Origin: CAVPWP01 sp963709395
GTDB taxonomy: Bacteria; Pseudomonadota; Alphaproteobacteria; Rhodobacterales; Rhodobacteraceae
Reading direction: 5' to 3'
Length of the DNA stretch: 64,000 bases
Assembly (NCBI GenBank): GCA_963709395.1
Contig: CAVPWP010000006.1
Location: 70,355 to 134,354, forward strand
In this document: positions 36,578 through 47,233 of the stretch, piece by piece
Layout of the letters: the number at the start of each line of letters is the position of its first letter
How positions within the stretch are numbered: position 1 is the first letter of the stretch
The notes under the pieces: generated by a model
What the model saw: the letters and a program-made list of their open reading frames with translations, nothing else
The model's database searches: none
What the model was told of the DNA's origin: nothing
Made by a program: the position numbers and the translations under genes

Positions 36578-37204
36578 ATGAACGCACCGGTGACGGCCAT
36601 CAAGAAAGGCCGGAAATTCGACCAGGTTCTCGCCGGCGCGCGTGACGTGTTTCTGCGCGACGGGTACGAAGGGGCCAGCGTCGACGAGATTGCGCGGACG
36701 GCCGGCGTCTCGAAGGCGACGCTTTACAGCTATTTCCCGGACAAGCGGATCCTCTTCCTCGAAGTCGCCAAGACCGAGTGCCGCCGTCAGGCCGACGACG
36801 CGACGGCGGAAATGGACATGGACGCCCCTCCGCGCGAGGTTCTGACGCGCACGGCACGGCACATGCTGTGCTTCTTCCTGTCGGACTTCGGCCAGCAGGT
36901 CTATCGCATCGTGGTGGCCGAATCGGGACGGTTTCCCTCGCTTGGCCGCGAGTTCTACGAAGCGGTGCCGATGGCGGTGCGCGGGACGATGATGGCCTAT
37001 TTCCGTGCGGCGATGTCGCGTGGTGAGCTGGCGATCGACGATCTGGAACTGGCCGCTGACCAGTTTCCCGAACTGTGCAAGGCATCGCTTCACGGGCAAC
37101 TGATGCTGGGCGTGCGCACGACCTTCACCGAGGACGAGATCGGGCGCGTGATCAACGGCGCGGTCGAGATGTTCCTCGCGCGCTACGGCACCGTCCGCCC
37201 CTAG
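36578..37204 (+). CDS. TetR/AcrR family transcriptional regulator
   Basis: A 208-residue regulator with the N-terminal helix-turn-helix: GARDVFLRDGYEGASVDEIA then RTAGVSKATLYSYFPDKRIL (residues 22-62). The C-terminal ligand domain (RHMLCFFLSDFGQQVYRIVV ... DLELAADQFPELCKASLHGQ) matches the AcrR C-terminal type. ATG 36578 follows GAGGAGAC. It is divergent from the AEC transporter and its stop overlaps the convergent NYN gene by four bases. Confidence 0.9.
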   Translation: MNAPVTAIKKGRKFDQVLAGARDVFLRDGYEGASVDEIARTAGVSKATLYSYFPDKRILFLEVAKTECRRQADDATAEMDMDAPPREVLTRTARHMLCFFLSDFGQQVYRIVVAESGRFPSLGREFYEAVPMAVRGTMMAYFRAAMSRGELAIDDLELAADQFPELCKASLHGQLMLGVRTTFTEDEIGRVINGAVEMFLARYGTVRP

Positions 37205-37907
37205 TCGACGCGCCGGATCTCGACCTGGTTGGCGACCTTGCGCGTCTCGAACCGCTTGAGGTCGCGGACAAGATCGCTGAGTTTGCGCTTGCCGTAGGTC
37301 CGGGTATCGAAGTCGGGATGCTCGGCCGTGATGTTCTGGCCGATGGCGCCCAGCGAATACCATTCGTCGTCTTCGGCAATCCGGTCCATGGCCGCCAGGA
37401 TAAGCGGCACCGCCGCCTGCGGTTTCTGCTTGGTTGCCGTCGTGTCGACCCCAGGTGCTGCGGGTTCGTCCACGATATTCTCGATCAGCACGAAGCGGTT
37501 GCAGACGTTGCGCAGCGATTCTGGCGCCTTCGATTCCCCGATGCCGATGACGTCGAGACCCTGTTCGCGGATCCGGTTCGCCAGCGCGGTGAAATCGCTG
37601 TCCGACGACACCAGGACGAAGCCGTCGAACCGCCCCGTGTGGAGGATGTCCATCGCGTCGATCACCAGACCGATGTCGCTGGCGTTCTTGCCGACGGTAT
37701 TCGCCGATTCCTGATGCGCCACCAGCCCCAGTTCGCGCACCTTCGACGTCCAGGCCGACAGCCGTCCGCTCGACCAGTCGCCATAGACCCGGCGCAGCGC
37801 GGGCTCGCCGTAGGAGGTGATCTCCTTCAGGATCGCCATCGCGTATTTCGCGGGGATGTTGTCGGCGTCGATCAGGACGGCGTAAAGCGGGCGATCGCGC
37901 TCGGCCA

Positions 37908-37908
<1 letters not shown>
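37201..37908 (-). CDS. NYN domain protein with C-terminal OST-HTH/LOTUS domain
   Basis: A 235-residue protein. The N-terminal NYN (PIN-like) nuclease domain shows YAVLIDADNIPAKYAMAILK (first aspartates), NASDIGLVIDAMDILHTGRF and FVLVSSDSDFTALANRIREQ, the acidic cluster of a metal-dependent ribonuclease. After a proline/threonine-rich linker (about 147-160) comes an OST-HTH fold: WYSLGAIGQNITAEHPDFDT then TYGKRKLSDLVRDLKRFETR. This LabA/DUF88 architecture is associated with RNA binding or cleavage. Its ATG shares one base with the frmA stop, so translation is coupled to formaldehyde dehydrogenase. Confidence 0.88.
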
Positions 37909-39035
<1,127 letters not shown>

Positions 39036-39122
39036 GATCTTTCCTCCCTCGGTCGCGTTTGCGGCACACTGGGCCAATCGCAGGGGGCATGCAATGGCCC
39101 GGGCGCGGCCGGACCAGGCGGG

Positions 39123-39581
39123 TCAGCCCAGTTCCGACAGGACCGCGCTGTAGGTGGCGCGCTTGAAGGGAACGATCGCGTCGAGCAGCGCCTCGGGCGT
39201 CATCCATTGCCAGCGCGCGAACTCGCGCGGCGGGCGGGTAATGTCGATGGCGTTGTCGGGGGCCGTCAGCACCATCCGGAACCACTTCTGCCGCTGCCCC
39301 CGGTATCGCCCCTTCCAGACCTTTCCCAGAAGCTCGGGCGGCAGGTCGTAGGTCAGCCAGTCGGCGGTCTCGGCCTCGACCAGCACCTTGTCGGGTGTCA
39401 CCCCGGTCTCTTCCCAGAGCTCGCGCAGGGCGGCGTCACGCGGGTCCTCGCCTTTGTCGATGCCGCCCTGGGGCATCTGCCAAGCACCCGGCGTGTCGAT
39501 GCGCTCGCCCGCGAAAATGGCGCCGTCGGCGTTGGTCAGGACAACGCCGACGCAGGGACGGTAGGGCAGATCGGACGCCAT
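39123..39581 (-). CDS. rppH: RNA pyrophosphohydrolase (Nudix)
   Basis: Removes pyrophosphate from 5'-triphosphorylated RNA and starts mRNA decay. The 152 residues include PYRPCVGVVLTNADGAIFAG, the Nudix box GGIDKGEDPRDAALRELWEE followed by TG, and the RppH-typical WLTYDLPPELLGKVWKGRYR then GQRQKWF. The ATG at 39581 was chosen by alignment of the start with family members. It follows ctpA on the same strand after 22 bases, in the conserved ctpA-rppH order. Confidence 0.93.
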   Translation of the reverse strand: MASDLPYRPCVGVVLTNADGAIFAGERIDTPGAWQMPQGGIDKGEDPRDAALRELWEETGVTPDKVLVEAETADWLTYDLPPELLGKVWKGRYRGQRQKWFRMVLTAPDNAIDITRPPREFARWQWMTPEALLDAIVPFKRATYSAVLSELG

Positions 39582-39603
39582 CGTGGGGAACGCTGCGTCG
39601 CCC

Positions 39604-40950
39604 CTACTCTCCGTTGCCGAGACGCGACAGGCCGGTGAGGATATCGATGGCATAGGCCAGCTGGTAGTCCTCTTCGCGCAGTTCCGCGGCGGCTTCGACC
39701 TTGGCACGATCGGCTTCGATCTGCTCACGCTGATCCTCGGTGAGGCTGTCGTTGTCGAGGCTGCCGCGCAGATCGGCCTCGGAGCGGCGGAACCGGTCCG
39801 CGGCGCTTGTGTCTTCCTCATCGGCCTCGGCGACCTCGCGCGCGGGCGGCTGCTGTACGACGATGTCGGGCGAAATCCCAAGCGCCTGGATCGACCGGCC
39901 GGACGGCGTGTAATAGCGCGCCGTGGTCAGGCGCATCGCGCCATCTCCGCGCAGCGGCATGACCGTCTGCACCGAGCCCTTGCCGAAGCTCTTGGTGCCG
40001 ATCACCACGGCCCGGTGGTGATCCTGAAGCGCGCCCGCCACGATTTCCGAGGCCGAGGCCGAGCCGCCGTTGATGAGCACGACCACCGGCTTGCCTTCGG
40101 CCAGATCGCCGGCCGACGCATTGTAGCGGTCGCCGTCCTGCGGATCGCGGCCACGTGTCGACACGATCTCGCCCGAGTCGAGGAAGGCGTCGGACACGCG
40201 GATCGCCTGGCTCAGAAGTCCGCCGGGGTTGTTGCGCAGATCGATGACCACGCCGTTGATGTTCTCCATCCCGCCGGCCTCTTCGGCGACATCGCGCAGC
40301 CCGGCCTCGAGGTTGGGATAGGTCTGGTCATTGAAGGTCGTGATGCGCACAACCGCCGTGTCGCCCTCAAGGCGCGCGCGCACCGCCGTCAGCGTGATCG
40401 TGTCACGGATGATGGACACGTCGAACGGCTGATCGACGCCTTCGCGGGCGACCGTGATGATGATCTCCGACCCAACCGGGCCGCGCATCATGTCCACGGC
40501 TTCGTCCAGCGTCAGGCCAAGAACGCTTTCGCCATCGACGTGCGTGATGAAATCGCCCGCCTGGATACCAGCGTTCGCCGCCGGGGTGTCGTCCATGGGG
40601 GCCACGACTTTCACCCAGCCCTCTTCCTGCGTCACCTCGATTCCGAGGCCACCGAATTCCCCGCGGGTCTGGACCCGCATGTCGTCGGCGTCACTGGCCG
40701 AGAGATACGAGGAATGCGGGTCGAGCGAGGTCAGCATGCCGTTGATCGCGGCTTCGATCAGTTCGCCCGGTTCCACGTCTTCAACGTACTGGGCGCGCAC
40801 ACGCTCGAAAATGTCACCGAACAGATCGAGTTGCTCGTAGACCGAGCTCTGTCGCTCGGCCTCCTGCGCCACAAGCGGTCCGGCCACCTGCGTGGTCAGG
40901 AGCACACCGGCCACGGTTCCGCCGATCGCAGCCATCACGAACTTCTTCAT
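39604..40950 (-). CDS. ctpA: C-terminal processing peptidase (S41), CtpA type
   Basis: Periplasmic serine protease of 448 residues: N-terminal signal anchor (KKFVMAAIGGTVAGVLLTTQ), PDZ domain (about 85-165, GLGIEVTQEEGWVKVVAPMD), and the catalytic Ser-Lys dyad in INGGSASASEIVAGALQDHH and GTKSFGKGSVQTVMPL. A C-terminal glutamate-rich tail follows. It overlaps the upstream EnvC-like gene by four bases, and this pairing suggests joint action on cell-wall hydrolases. Confidence 0.93.
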   Translation of the reverse strand: MKKFVMAAIGGTVAGVLLTTQVAGPLVAQEAERQSSVYEQLDLFGDIFERVRAQYVEDVEPGELIEAAINGMLTSLDPHSSYLSASDADDMRVQTRGEFGGLGIEVTQEEGWVKVVAPMDDTPAANAGIQAGDFITHVDGESVLGLTLDEAVDMMRGPVGSEIIITVAREGVDQPFDVSIIRDTITLTAVRARLEGDTAVVRITTFNDQTYPNLEAGLRDVAEEAGGMENINGVVIDLRNNPGGLLSQAIRVSDAFLDSGEIVSTRGRDPQDGDRYNASAGDLAEGKPVVVLINGGSASASEIVAGALQDHHRAVVIGTKSFGKGSVQTVMPLRGDGAMRLTTARYYTPSGRSIQALGISPDIVVQQPPAREVAEADEEDTSAADRFRRSEADLRGSLDNDSLTEDQREQIEADRAKVEAAAELREEDYQLAYAIDILTGLSRLGNGE

Positions 40951-42092
40951 TGCGTTCTTCCCATCTCTGCATCCGCGACGAACCACGTTGCCGGGTCCTG
41001 CGGGTCCTGATCAATTCTAAGTTCCATATAGAGCGTTTCGGTCCGGCGTTGACCCCCTCCGGACACAGTCTCTGCAATTACCGCCTCGCCTTGGGGCTCC
41101 TGCCCCCCCATCAACCCCACCGGCGCCCCGGCATCGACGACATCGCCGGCACGACCATACGCCTCGTCGAGGCCCGCGAGAACAAGAAGATAGCCGTTCT
41201 GGGGTTCAAGAATGATCACGTTTCCGTAGTCGAGAAGAGGGCCGGAGTAGCGGATCGTCGCAGGCCAGGGGCTGGTGACAAGCGCCCTCGGCCGCGTGGC
41301 GACCAGAAGACCGGGCCGGCGGATGCCCGCGGCGTCCGCCTCGTCGAAGCCGCGGATCACCACCCCCGCGACCGGCAGGGGCAGCACGCCTTGCGCCGCG
41401 GCGAAGGTCAGTTCGCCCTCGTCGGCAGGCGCCATGGAGTTGTCGGCAAGGCCGGCAGCGAAGGCGTCCATCGTCTCGGCGCTGTTGATGAGCGCCTGGA
41501 TCGCCTGCGGATCCTCGGCCACGCGGGGCGGCAGCGTCGTGCGGTCGGCCATCGCCTGGCTGAGCGCCGTCCGCGCCGCCTGAATGCCCGCCAGCCCGGC
41601 TTCCAGCGTGTCGGCGGCCCCCGCCTGCAACGCCTGCAACTGCTGCAGTTCCTCAAGCCGGAGGCGCAGCATTTCGACCTCGCCGCGCAGGGTCGGTGTG
41701 AGGTCGGCGACCAGCATGCCCGCGCGAACGGTCTGGGTCGCGCCGTCCGGATGCAGCAGAAGCAGCGCCTCGGGCGAAGTCCGCATCGCCATCAGCACCC
41801 CGAAGAGGCGTGACAGCCGGTCGGCCTCGGCCTCGAATTCGGCGCGGATCGCCCGTTCGCGCAGGGCGCCGCGCCGCAACCCCTCGCGCAGGGCCGACAG
41901 CCCCGTCTCGTAGGCGCGCACGGTTTCGGTCAGGGCCGCGACCCGGTCGCGGGACCCCTCGGCCTCATCGAGGGCCACGGCCGCCCTGGCAAGGCTTGCC
42001 GCGGCTTCCGCCGCCACATCCGTGGGGCTTTGCTCCTGCGCCTGCACGGGAAGGCCAAGCGCCATGGCCAGAACAAGGACGATCCGTCTCAT
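40947..42092 (-). CDS. EnvC-like murein hydrolase activator (degenerate M23/LytM)
   Basis: A 381-residue periplasmic protein: signal peptide (MRRIVLVLAMALGLPVQAQ), a long coiled-coil region (about 25-190, alanine/leucine/arginine rich) and a C-terminal LytM-like fold (about 230-370, VAGVVIRGFDEADAAGIRRP, RYSGPLLDYGNVIILEPQNG, GAPVGLMGG). The zinc ligands H-x3-D and H-x-H of active M23 peptidases are not present, as in EnvC, which activates amidases instead of cutting peptidoglycan. Four-base overlaps link it to gpmI upstream and ctpA downstream. Confidence 0.85.
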   Translation of the reverse strand: MRRIVLVLAMALGLPVQAQEQSPTDVAAEAAASLARAAVALDEAEGSRDRVAALTETVRAYETGLSALREGLRRGALRERAIRAEFEAEADRLSRLFGVLMAMRTSPEALLLLHPDGATQTVRAGMLVADLTPTLRGEVEMLRLRLEELQQLQALQAGAADTLEAGLAGIQAARTALSQAMADRTTLPPRVAEDPQAIQALINSAETMDAFAAGLADNSMAPADEGELTFAAAQGVLPLPVAGVVIRGFDEADAAGIRRPGLLVATRPRALVTSPWPATIRYSGPLLDYGNVIILEPQNGYLLVLAGLDEAYGRAGDVVDAGAPVGLMGGQEPQGEAVIAETVSGGGQRRTETLYMELRIDQDPQDPATWFVADAEMGRTQ

Positions 42093-43609
42093 CGGTCGAT
42101 CAGCGAGGTGCCCGTCATTTCGGGCGGCGCCTCGAGGCCCATGAGATCGAGAAGCGTGGGCGCCAGATCGGCAAGCCGCCCGTCATGCAACCGCGCGCCC
42201 TCCGGCCCGCCGAACAGGATCACAGGCACCGGGTTCGTGGTGTGCGACGTGTGCGGCCCGCCGGTCCTCGGATCGACCATCGTCTCGCAGTTTCCGTGAT
42301 CCGCGGTCACGATCATCGCTCCGCCAGCCGATTCAAGCGCCGCCATCACCTGCCCAAGACCCTGGTCCACCGTCTCGCAGGCCTTGATGGCCGCGTCCAG
42401 GTCGCCGGTGTGCCCCACCATGTCCGGGTTGGCGTAGTTGACCACGATCAGGTCGTACCCCTTGCCGATCGCCTCGACGAATTGCTTGGTGACCTCGGGC
42501 GCGCTCATCTCGGGCTGCATGTCGTAGGTCGCGACCTTGGGCGAGGGCGCCATGTAGCGGTCTTCGCCGACTTCGGGCGTTTCCCTGCCGCCGTTCAGGA
42601 AGAAGGTCACATGCGGATACTTCTCGGTCTCGGCAAGGCGGAACTGCCGCAACCCGTGCTGCGCCACCCAGGCGCCCAGGGTGTTGACGATGTCCTGCTT
42701 GGGGAAGGCGGCGGTCATGTACTTGTCGTGCTCGGTCGAATAATCGACCATCCCGAGGCGGGCGGCCAGATCCGGCCGGTGTCCCACGTCGAATTCGTCG
42801 AAGCCCGGCTCGGCGATGGCGCGCAGGATCTCGCGTGCGCGGTCGGCGCGGAAGTTCAGAAAGAAGATCCCGTCCCCGTCCCGCATCCCCGCATAGCCGC
42901 CAAGAACGCGCGGAGTGATGAACTCGTCGGTCTCGCCTGCCTCATAGGCCGCATCGACGGCGGCCAGCGCGTCGGACGCGGCCGTGCCTTCGCCGTGCAC
43001 CACGGCCTCATAGGCCCGGGCGACGCGTTCCCAGCGATTGTCGCGGTCCATCTCGTAGTAGCGGCCAACCAGGGTCGCGATCGTCACTCCCTCAGGCAGC
43101 TTCGACAAGAGCTCCTCGACATAGCCGCGCGCCGATTTCGGCGGAACGTCCCGCCCGTCGGTGATGAGATGCAGGATTACCGGCACGTCCAGATCGGTGA
43201 GCATCCGTGCCGCCGCAACCATGTGATCAAGATGCCCGTGCACGCCGCCGTCCGACACCACGCCGAAAAGATGGGCACTGCCTCCGCTGTCCTTCAGGGC
43301 CGATGCGAAATCGAGGATCGCGGGGTTGCGGAAGAAGCTCCCGTCCTCGATCGCAAGGCCGATCTGACCAAGGTCCATCGCGACCACGCGTCCCGCGCCG
43401 ATGTTGGTGTGGCCGACTTCGGAGTTGCCCATCTGGCCCGTGGGCAGACCGACATCGGGGCCGTGGGTCACAAGCTGGCCATGCGGGCAGGTCGCCATCA
43501 TCGCATCGAAGTTGGGCGTGTCGGCCAGCTTCGGCGCGTTCGCAGTCGGATCGTCGCGCAGCCCCCAGCCGTCGAGAATGCATAGAACGACAGGTCTCGG
43601 TACGGTCAT
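42089..43609 (-). CDS. gpmI: 2,3-bisphosphoglycerate-independent phosphoglycerate mutase
   Basis: Manganese-dependent glycolytic enzyme, 506 residues. The metal and phospho-serine motifs are seen: VVLCILDGWGLRDDPTANA at the N-terminus, PTGQMGNSEVGHTNIGAGRV with the catalytic Ser near 62, HLITDGRDVPPKSARGYVEE, and the C-terminal metal site NYANPDMVGHTGDL plus MIVTADHGNCETMVDP. Start ATG 43609. It is part of the rsfS-rlmH-gpmI cluster. Confidence 0.96.
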   Translation of the reverse strand: MTVPRPVVLCILDGWGLRDDPTANAPKLADTPNFDAMMATCPHGQLVTHGPDVGLPTGQMGNSEVGHTNIGAGRVVAMDLGQIGLAIEDGSFFRNPAILDFASALKDSGGSAHLFGVVSDGGVHGHLDHMVAAARMLTDLDVPVILHLITDGRDVPPKSARGYVEELLSKLPEGVTIATLVGRYYEMDRDNRWERVARAYEAVVHGEGTAASDALAAVDAAYEAGETDEFITPRVLGGYAGMRDGDGIFFLNFRADRAREILRAIAEPGFDEFDVGHRPDLAARLGMVDYSTEHDKYMTAAFPKQDIVNTLGAWVAQHGLRQFRLAETEKYPHVTFFLNGGRETPEVGEDRYMAPSPKVATYDMQPEMSAPEVTKQFVEAIGKGYDLIVVNYANPDMVGHTGDLDAAIKACETVDQGLGQVMAALESAGGAMIVTADHGNCETMVDPRTGGPHTSHTTNPVPVILFGGPEGARLHDGRLADLAPTLLDLMGLEAPPEMTGTSLIDR

Positions 43610-43685
43610 GGATCGGGCCTCATGGCTTTTGCCTGTGTTCTATCCCGCGCCGGGTCCGAAGGGAACCGTTCCGCGCACAGGACCA

Positions 43686-44156
43686 TCACGCGCGGTGATA
43701 GGGCGTGCCGGCCAGGATTCCCGTGGCGCGGTAAAGCTGTTCGGCCAGCATCACCCGCGCCAGCATGTGCGGCCAGACCATCGCGCCGAAGGACAGCGTC
43801 AGGTCCGCGCGATCAAGAACTGCGGGGTCAAGCCCGTCCGCCCCGCCGATCAGGAAGGCGGCGCTCTGCGCGCCCTCGTCCCGCCACCGCTCCAGACGCG
43901 CCGCGAAGTCGGGCGAGGCCATCGTCACCCCGCGCTCATCGAGGGCACAGACCATGGCGCCTTCGGGCACCGCGCGCAAGAGCGCCTCGCCCTCGGCGGG
44001 CTTTCCGGCCGCCTTGCGGTCATCGATTTCGGTGACGGTCGCCGGGCCCAGACCCAGCGCGCGCCCGGTGCGCCCGCACCGGGTCAGGTAGTCGTCGACA
44101 AGCGCCTTCTCGGGGCCGCTGCGCAGCCGCCCCACGGCGCAGATGTGAAGCCGCAT
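43686..44156 (-). CDS. rlmH: 23S rRNA (pseudouridine1915-N3)-methyltransferase RlmH
   Basis: SPOUT enzyme of 156 residues starting MRLHICAVGRLRSGPEKALV, with LDERGVTMASPDFAARLERW, the SAM knot FLIGGADGLDPAVLDRADLT and the conserved MVWPHMLARVMLAEQLYRAT and PYHRA C-terminus. ATG 44156 shares one base with the rsfS stop. Confidence 0.95.
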   Translation of the reverse strand: MRLHICAVGRLRSGPEKALVDDYLTRCGRTGRALGLGPATVTEIDDRKAAGKPAEGEALLRAVPEGAMVCALDERGVTMASPDFAARLERWRDEGAQSAAFLIGGADGLDPAVLDRADLTLSFGAMVWPHMLARVMLAEQLYRATGILAGTPYHRA

Positions 44157-44524
44157 CAGGCTTTGGCGGCGGCGCTCTCGGCCGGGCTGAGCCACATCTT
44201 CTCGAGCTGGTAGAAGTCGCGCACCTCGGGCCGGAAGACATGGACGATCACATCGCCCGCGTCGATCAGCACCCAGTCCCCGGTGTCCTTGCCCTCGACC
44301 TTGCAGATGAGGCCGGTGTCCTGCTTGAGCCGGTCGACCAGGTTGTCGGCAATGGACGCCACCTGGCGCGACGAGCGGCCCGAGCAGATGACCATGTAGT
44401 CGGCCATCTCGGACTTGCCGCGGAGGTCGATTTCAACCACCTCTTCGGCCTTGTCGTCATCGAGAGAACTGAGAATGCGGGCAAGCGTGTCGCGGCTTGC
44501 GGCCTGGGACGGGTCGTGAGTCAT
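44156..44524 (-). CDS. rsfS: ribosome silencing factor RsfS
   Basis: Binds L14 and blocks subunit joining in poor nutrient conditions. The 122 residues contain EEVVEIDLRGKSEMADYMVI, SGRSSRQVASIADNLVDRLK and GDWVLIDAGDVIVHVFRPEV, ending in an extra alanine-rich tail. ATG 44524 is taken as start; an upstream extension in frame has no conserved residues. Confidence 0.93.
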   Translation of the reverse strand: MTHDPSQAASRDTLARILSSLDDDKAEEVVEIDLRGKSEMADYMVICSGRSSRQVASIADNLVDRLKQDTGLICKVEGKDTGDWVLIDAGDVIVHVFRPEVRDFYQLEKMWLSPAESAAAKA

Positions 44525-44859
44525 CACGGACCCGGACGCGGTCGGGTCACGGACCGCTTCGTGAAGTTGAGACAGGACATAGTCCTCCTTGGTTGTGCGC
44601 CGGTCAGGCCCCGGCGCGGGCCATGATATGAATGTAGCATTGGACCTGCCCAATCTCAACGGCATCGCGGAAACCTGGCGCGAGCGGCCATTTTCGCGGG
44701 GCGCTCGCCGCCGCTGGAGCTACTTGCTTTCCGCCCGGCCGACGAAGCGGATGACCGACTGATCCGAGTTCAGCCGAATGACACCGCCTTGCGAGCGCCA
44801 CGACGAGCAGGTCCCGCGCCAGAACATGTCCTTATCGCAACCTACGGCAGTCTCACCTG
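44525..44859. other. Spacer between NHL gene and rsfS
   Basis: This 335-base gap has no gene I can defend. On the minus strand a stop-free stretch ending at about 44721 (TAG at 44721-44723) reads MFWRGTCSSWRSQGG then IRLNSDQSVIRFVGRAESK from an ATG at 44827. It is too short and has no recognisable family. Confidence 0.4.
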
Positions 44860-46930
44860 TCAGCCAACGACAGGCGTCCTCACCGGTTCGGCAACACCAT
44901 AGAATACTACGATCGTGTTGGCCCCGAAGTCGGTCGAGTGCGCCTCGTCGGGAACTTCGCTGAAGCCGGTTTCAGTATTGTCCCAGCCGTTGCCGACCCA
45001 GACGTTGCCTGCCGGGTCCATGCCGATCGGCGCAACGATCTTCAGCCCGCCGACATATCCTTCCGATGGCGTGATCGGGTCTCCCGTGGTCAGACCGGGC
45101 GGACAGGTCTCGGGACGAAAGCCGCAGAGTTGCGTGACCGACCGGCTGGTCGAGCTTGCGACCCATACGTTGTCGTTCCCGTCGATGGCGATACCCCAGG
45201 GTCCCGTGATCGCGCCGTCGGCATTGAAGGGACCGAGGACGGTCCCGTCGGGCTGGATGACCGACACATCGCCCCCGGGGAACTCACTGATTATCTCCCA
45301 GAGATTGACCCACATGTGTGCCGCGATGTCGTCGGCCGATTGCGAGCCTTCTCGCGCCGCCAGCTTGCTTTCGATCGTCTGGCGGACGAGGTCGAGCTTT
45401 TCCCGCGTGTCCGGGTGCCCGACGAGGTTGCCGACCCAGGCATTGCCGAGACTGTCGATGGCGATGGCATGCGGGCTGAAACCAACCTTTATCTCCTCGG
45501 CATTGGCGGGGTCGTTTGCAGGGAAGCGCGTCACGGTGTCAGACCCGCTGTTGGTGATCAGGATGCGATCCTGGAGGTCGATGGCGATGCCGAACGGGCT
45601 TTTGACCTGAAGTGTGCCTTCTTCGGGTTTGCCATCCACGGTGCGGCCGAGAATCCGGCCCTGCGAGATATCGCCCTCGGGTATGTGGACGATCTGGCTG
45701 TTCCCGTTGTCCACCGTCCAGATGTCGCCATCCGGTGTGACAATCACGCCCTGCATCTGTCCCAGTTTGCCGTCGAAGTCGTATCCGCCCTCAGGGGACA
45801 GTGGTGCTCCGGTCCTGCGGTCAAGCACCGAGATCGTCTTGCCGATCAGGTTGGTGACCCAGACCTTGTCATCGGGCGCGAAGGCGATGCCCCAGCCGGG
45901 ACTGTCGAGCCCGCCACCACGATATCCGGTGATCGCGGGAGATAGGGCAACACCGTTGGTGTCGAAGCGGCCGACGCCGGCACCGAACTGCTGAAAGATC
46001 GTGGTCTGCGACCCGATCAGCCAGTTGTTGTTCGTCCAGAAGTTTCCGTCCTGGTCGAGCGCGGCGCCGCCAACTGCGTAGAAGCCGCCGCCGCCGTAAA
46101 CCAGAGAAAGGGTCCAGGCGCTGGGGGGAAAGAACAGGTAGGGGATGAGGGCCACGTCGCGGTACCGTTCGCCCTCGGGGATCGGGTAGAATGCGTCGAG
46201 CAGGCCGAAGAGGATGTCCGCGTTGTGCCACGGGTGGCGTGCGATGTTCTGTGCAGCCTGCAACGTGTCGGTCGGCGCTGCGCCGCCCGGGGGCGTGGCG
46301 GCATCGAAAAGCTTGTCGCAGGCGTCCGGGATCGCGGTGGCACAACCCGAGAGCAGCAGGCCGAGCGTGTTGAACTTGGCGAGCGTCGTCGTCCGCGCCG
46401 CGTTCAGCGTATCCGAGATCACCGGGCCGAGGTCGCCGGTCTCGAGGTTCACGAAGTTGGGCACATTGCGCGCGGCGATGCGGAGCGCGGTGGCGCTGCC
46501 CCTCAGATCGCTGCCATCCAGCAACTGTGCGGCGGTCCAGGCGGAAGCGACGGTGGTCAGCTCGTTGATCGTCACTGTCGCTGGCGGTTCTTCTCCGACC
46601 AGGGTCATCAGGCTGGTTGCCGGGTTGGACCCTCTTCCGGAAGCCGAAGCGGCTTCGCCGCCGCGGGCGACGAGGTACAGCGCCCCGCCTTCGCCTCCTC
46701 CGGTTTCGAGGCCCAATGTGAACGCACCCTGACTGTCGGTCACTGACGAGACCAGCATTTGCGGAGCCTCGGTTCCGGCCTGCCAGGCGGTTACTTCGGC
46801 CCCGACGATGGGCGCCCCGCCAATCGCGACTCGTCCCGTGGATCTGCTCCTGTGCGCTGGCTGCGGCACCGGTGAAAGCGGCAGCGACCACTGTGGCGAG
46901 GAAAACGCGCCTTGCTGCAGGACCTCTCAT
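44860..46930 (-). CDS. secreted NHL-repeat (beta-propeller) protein, frameshift after signal peptide
   Basis: The long body (about 660 residues) has at least four NHL/propeller blades: WGIAFAPDDKVWVTNLIGKT, GVIVTPDGDIWTVDNG, AIAIDSLGNAWVGNLVG and WGIAIDGNDNVWVASSTSR. An N-terminal carboxypeptidase-regulatory-like segment (VAIGGAPIVGAEVTAWQAG) precedes them. A good signal peptide (RGPAARRVFLATVVAAAFTG then AAASAQEQ from ATG 46930) is found one frame off; removing one base at about 46831-46834 joins it as EQIHG-T-VAIGGAP. Without the repair the body would start at an internal codon near 46869 and lack a signal. Function unknown; propellers of this type bind proteins or glycans outside the cell. 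Confidence 0.75.
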
Positions 46931-47233
46931 GAAAGACCCCAATACATAAAGCGGTTTGCAATGCGTCTCATTCGATCGAATGGAAGCTCACGTGCTGCAA
47001 CCCTCACATGGAAAGGCCGCTCTGTCATCCGCAACGTCGGCCTCCTCGAGTGCGTCAGAGTGACTTCAGTGGTCAACTCGCGAAGGGCCGTCGAGTGAAG
47101 GGGCACATCGAGGACGGCTTCGCCAGTCGTACGCACGACCCGGAAGGGGCCAACTGCAGATGCGCCTTCGACAGTTCCGAACTCCAAGCCGCCCTGCTAC
47201 CGCCGGGAAGAGTGTGCGTAGCGGGCCCCGGCC
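46931..47233. other. Spacer between NHL gene and tamB
   Basis: About 300 bases with lower GC than its neighbours. An 86-codon minus-strand frame (47187-46927) touches the NHL start, but its sequence shows no family motif. I see no clear promoter or terminator in it. Confidence 0.4.

Noticed and set aside
44721..44880. Small cysteine-containing protein downstream of the NHL gene on the minus strand
   Set aside because: Only 35 codons from an ATG; could be chance. No homologous family recognised.
46927..47187. An 86-residue minus-strand gene overlapping the NHL start as ATGA
   Set aside because: The overlap is attractive, but the sequence has no family features, no clear Shine-Dalgarno and poor coding composition.
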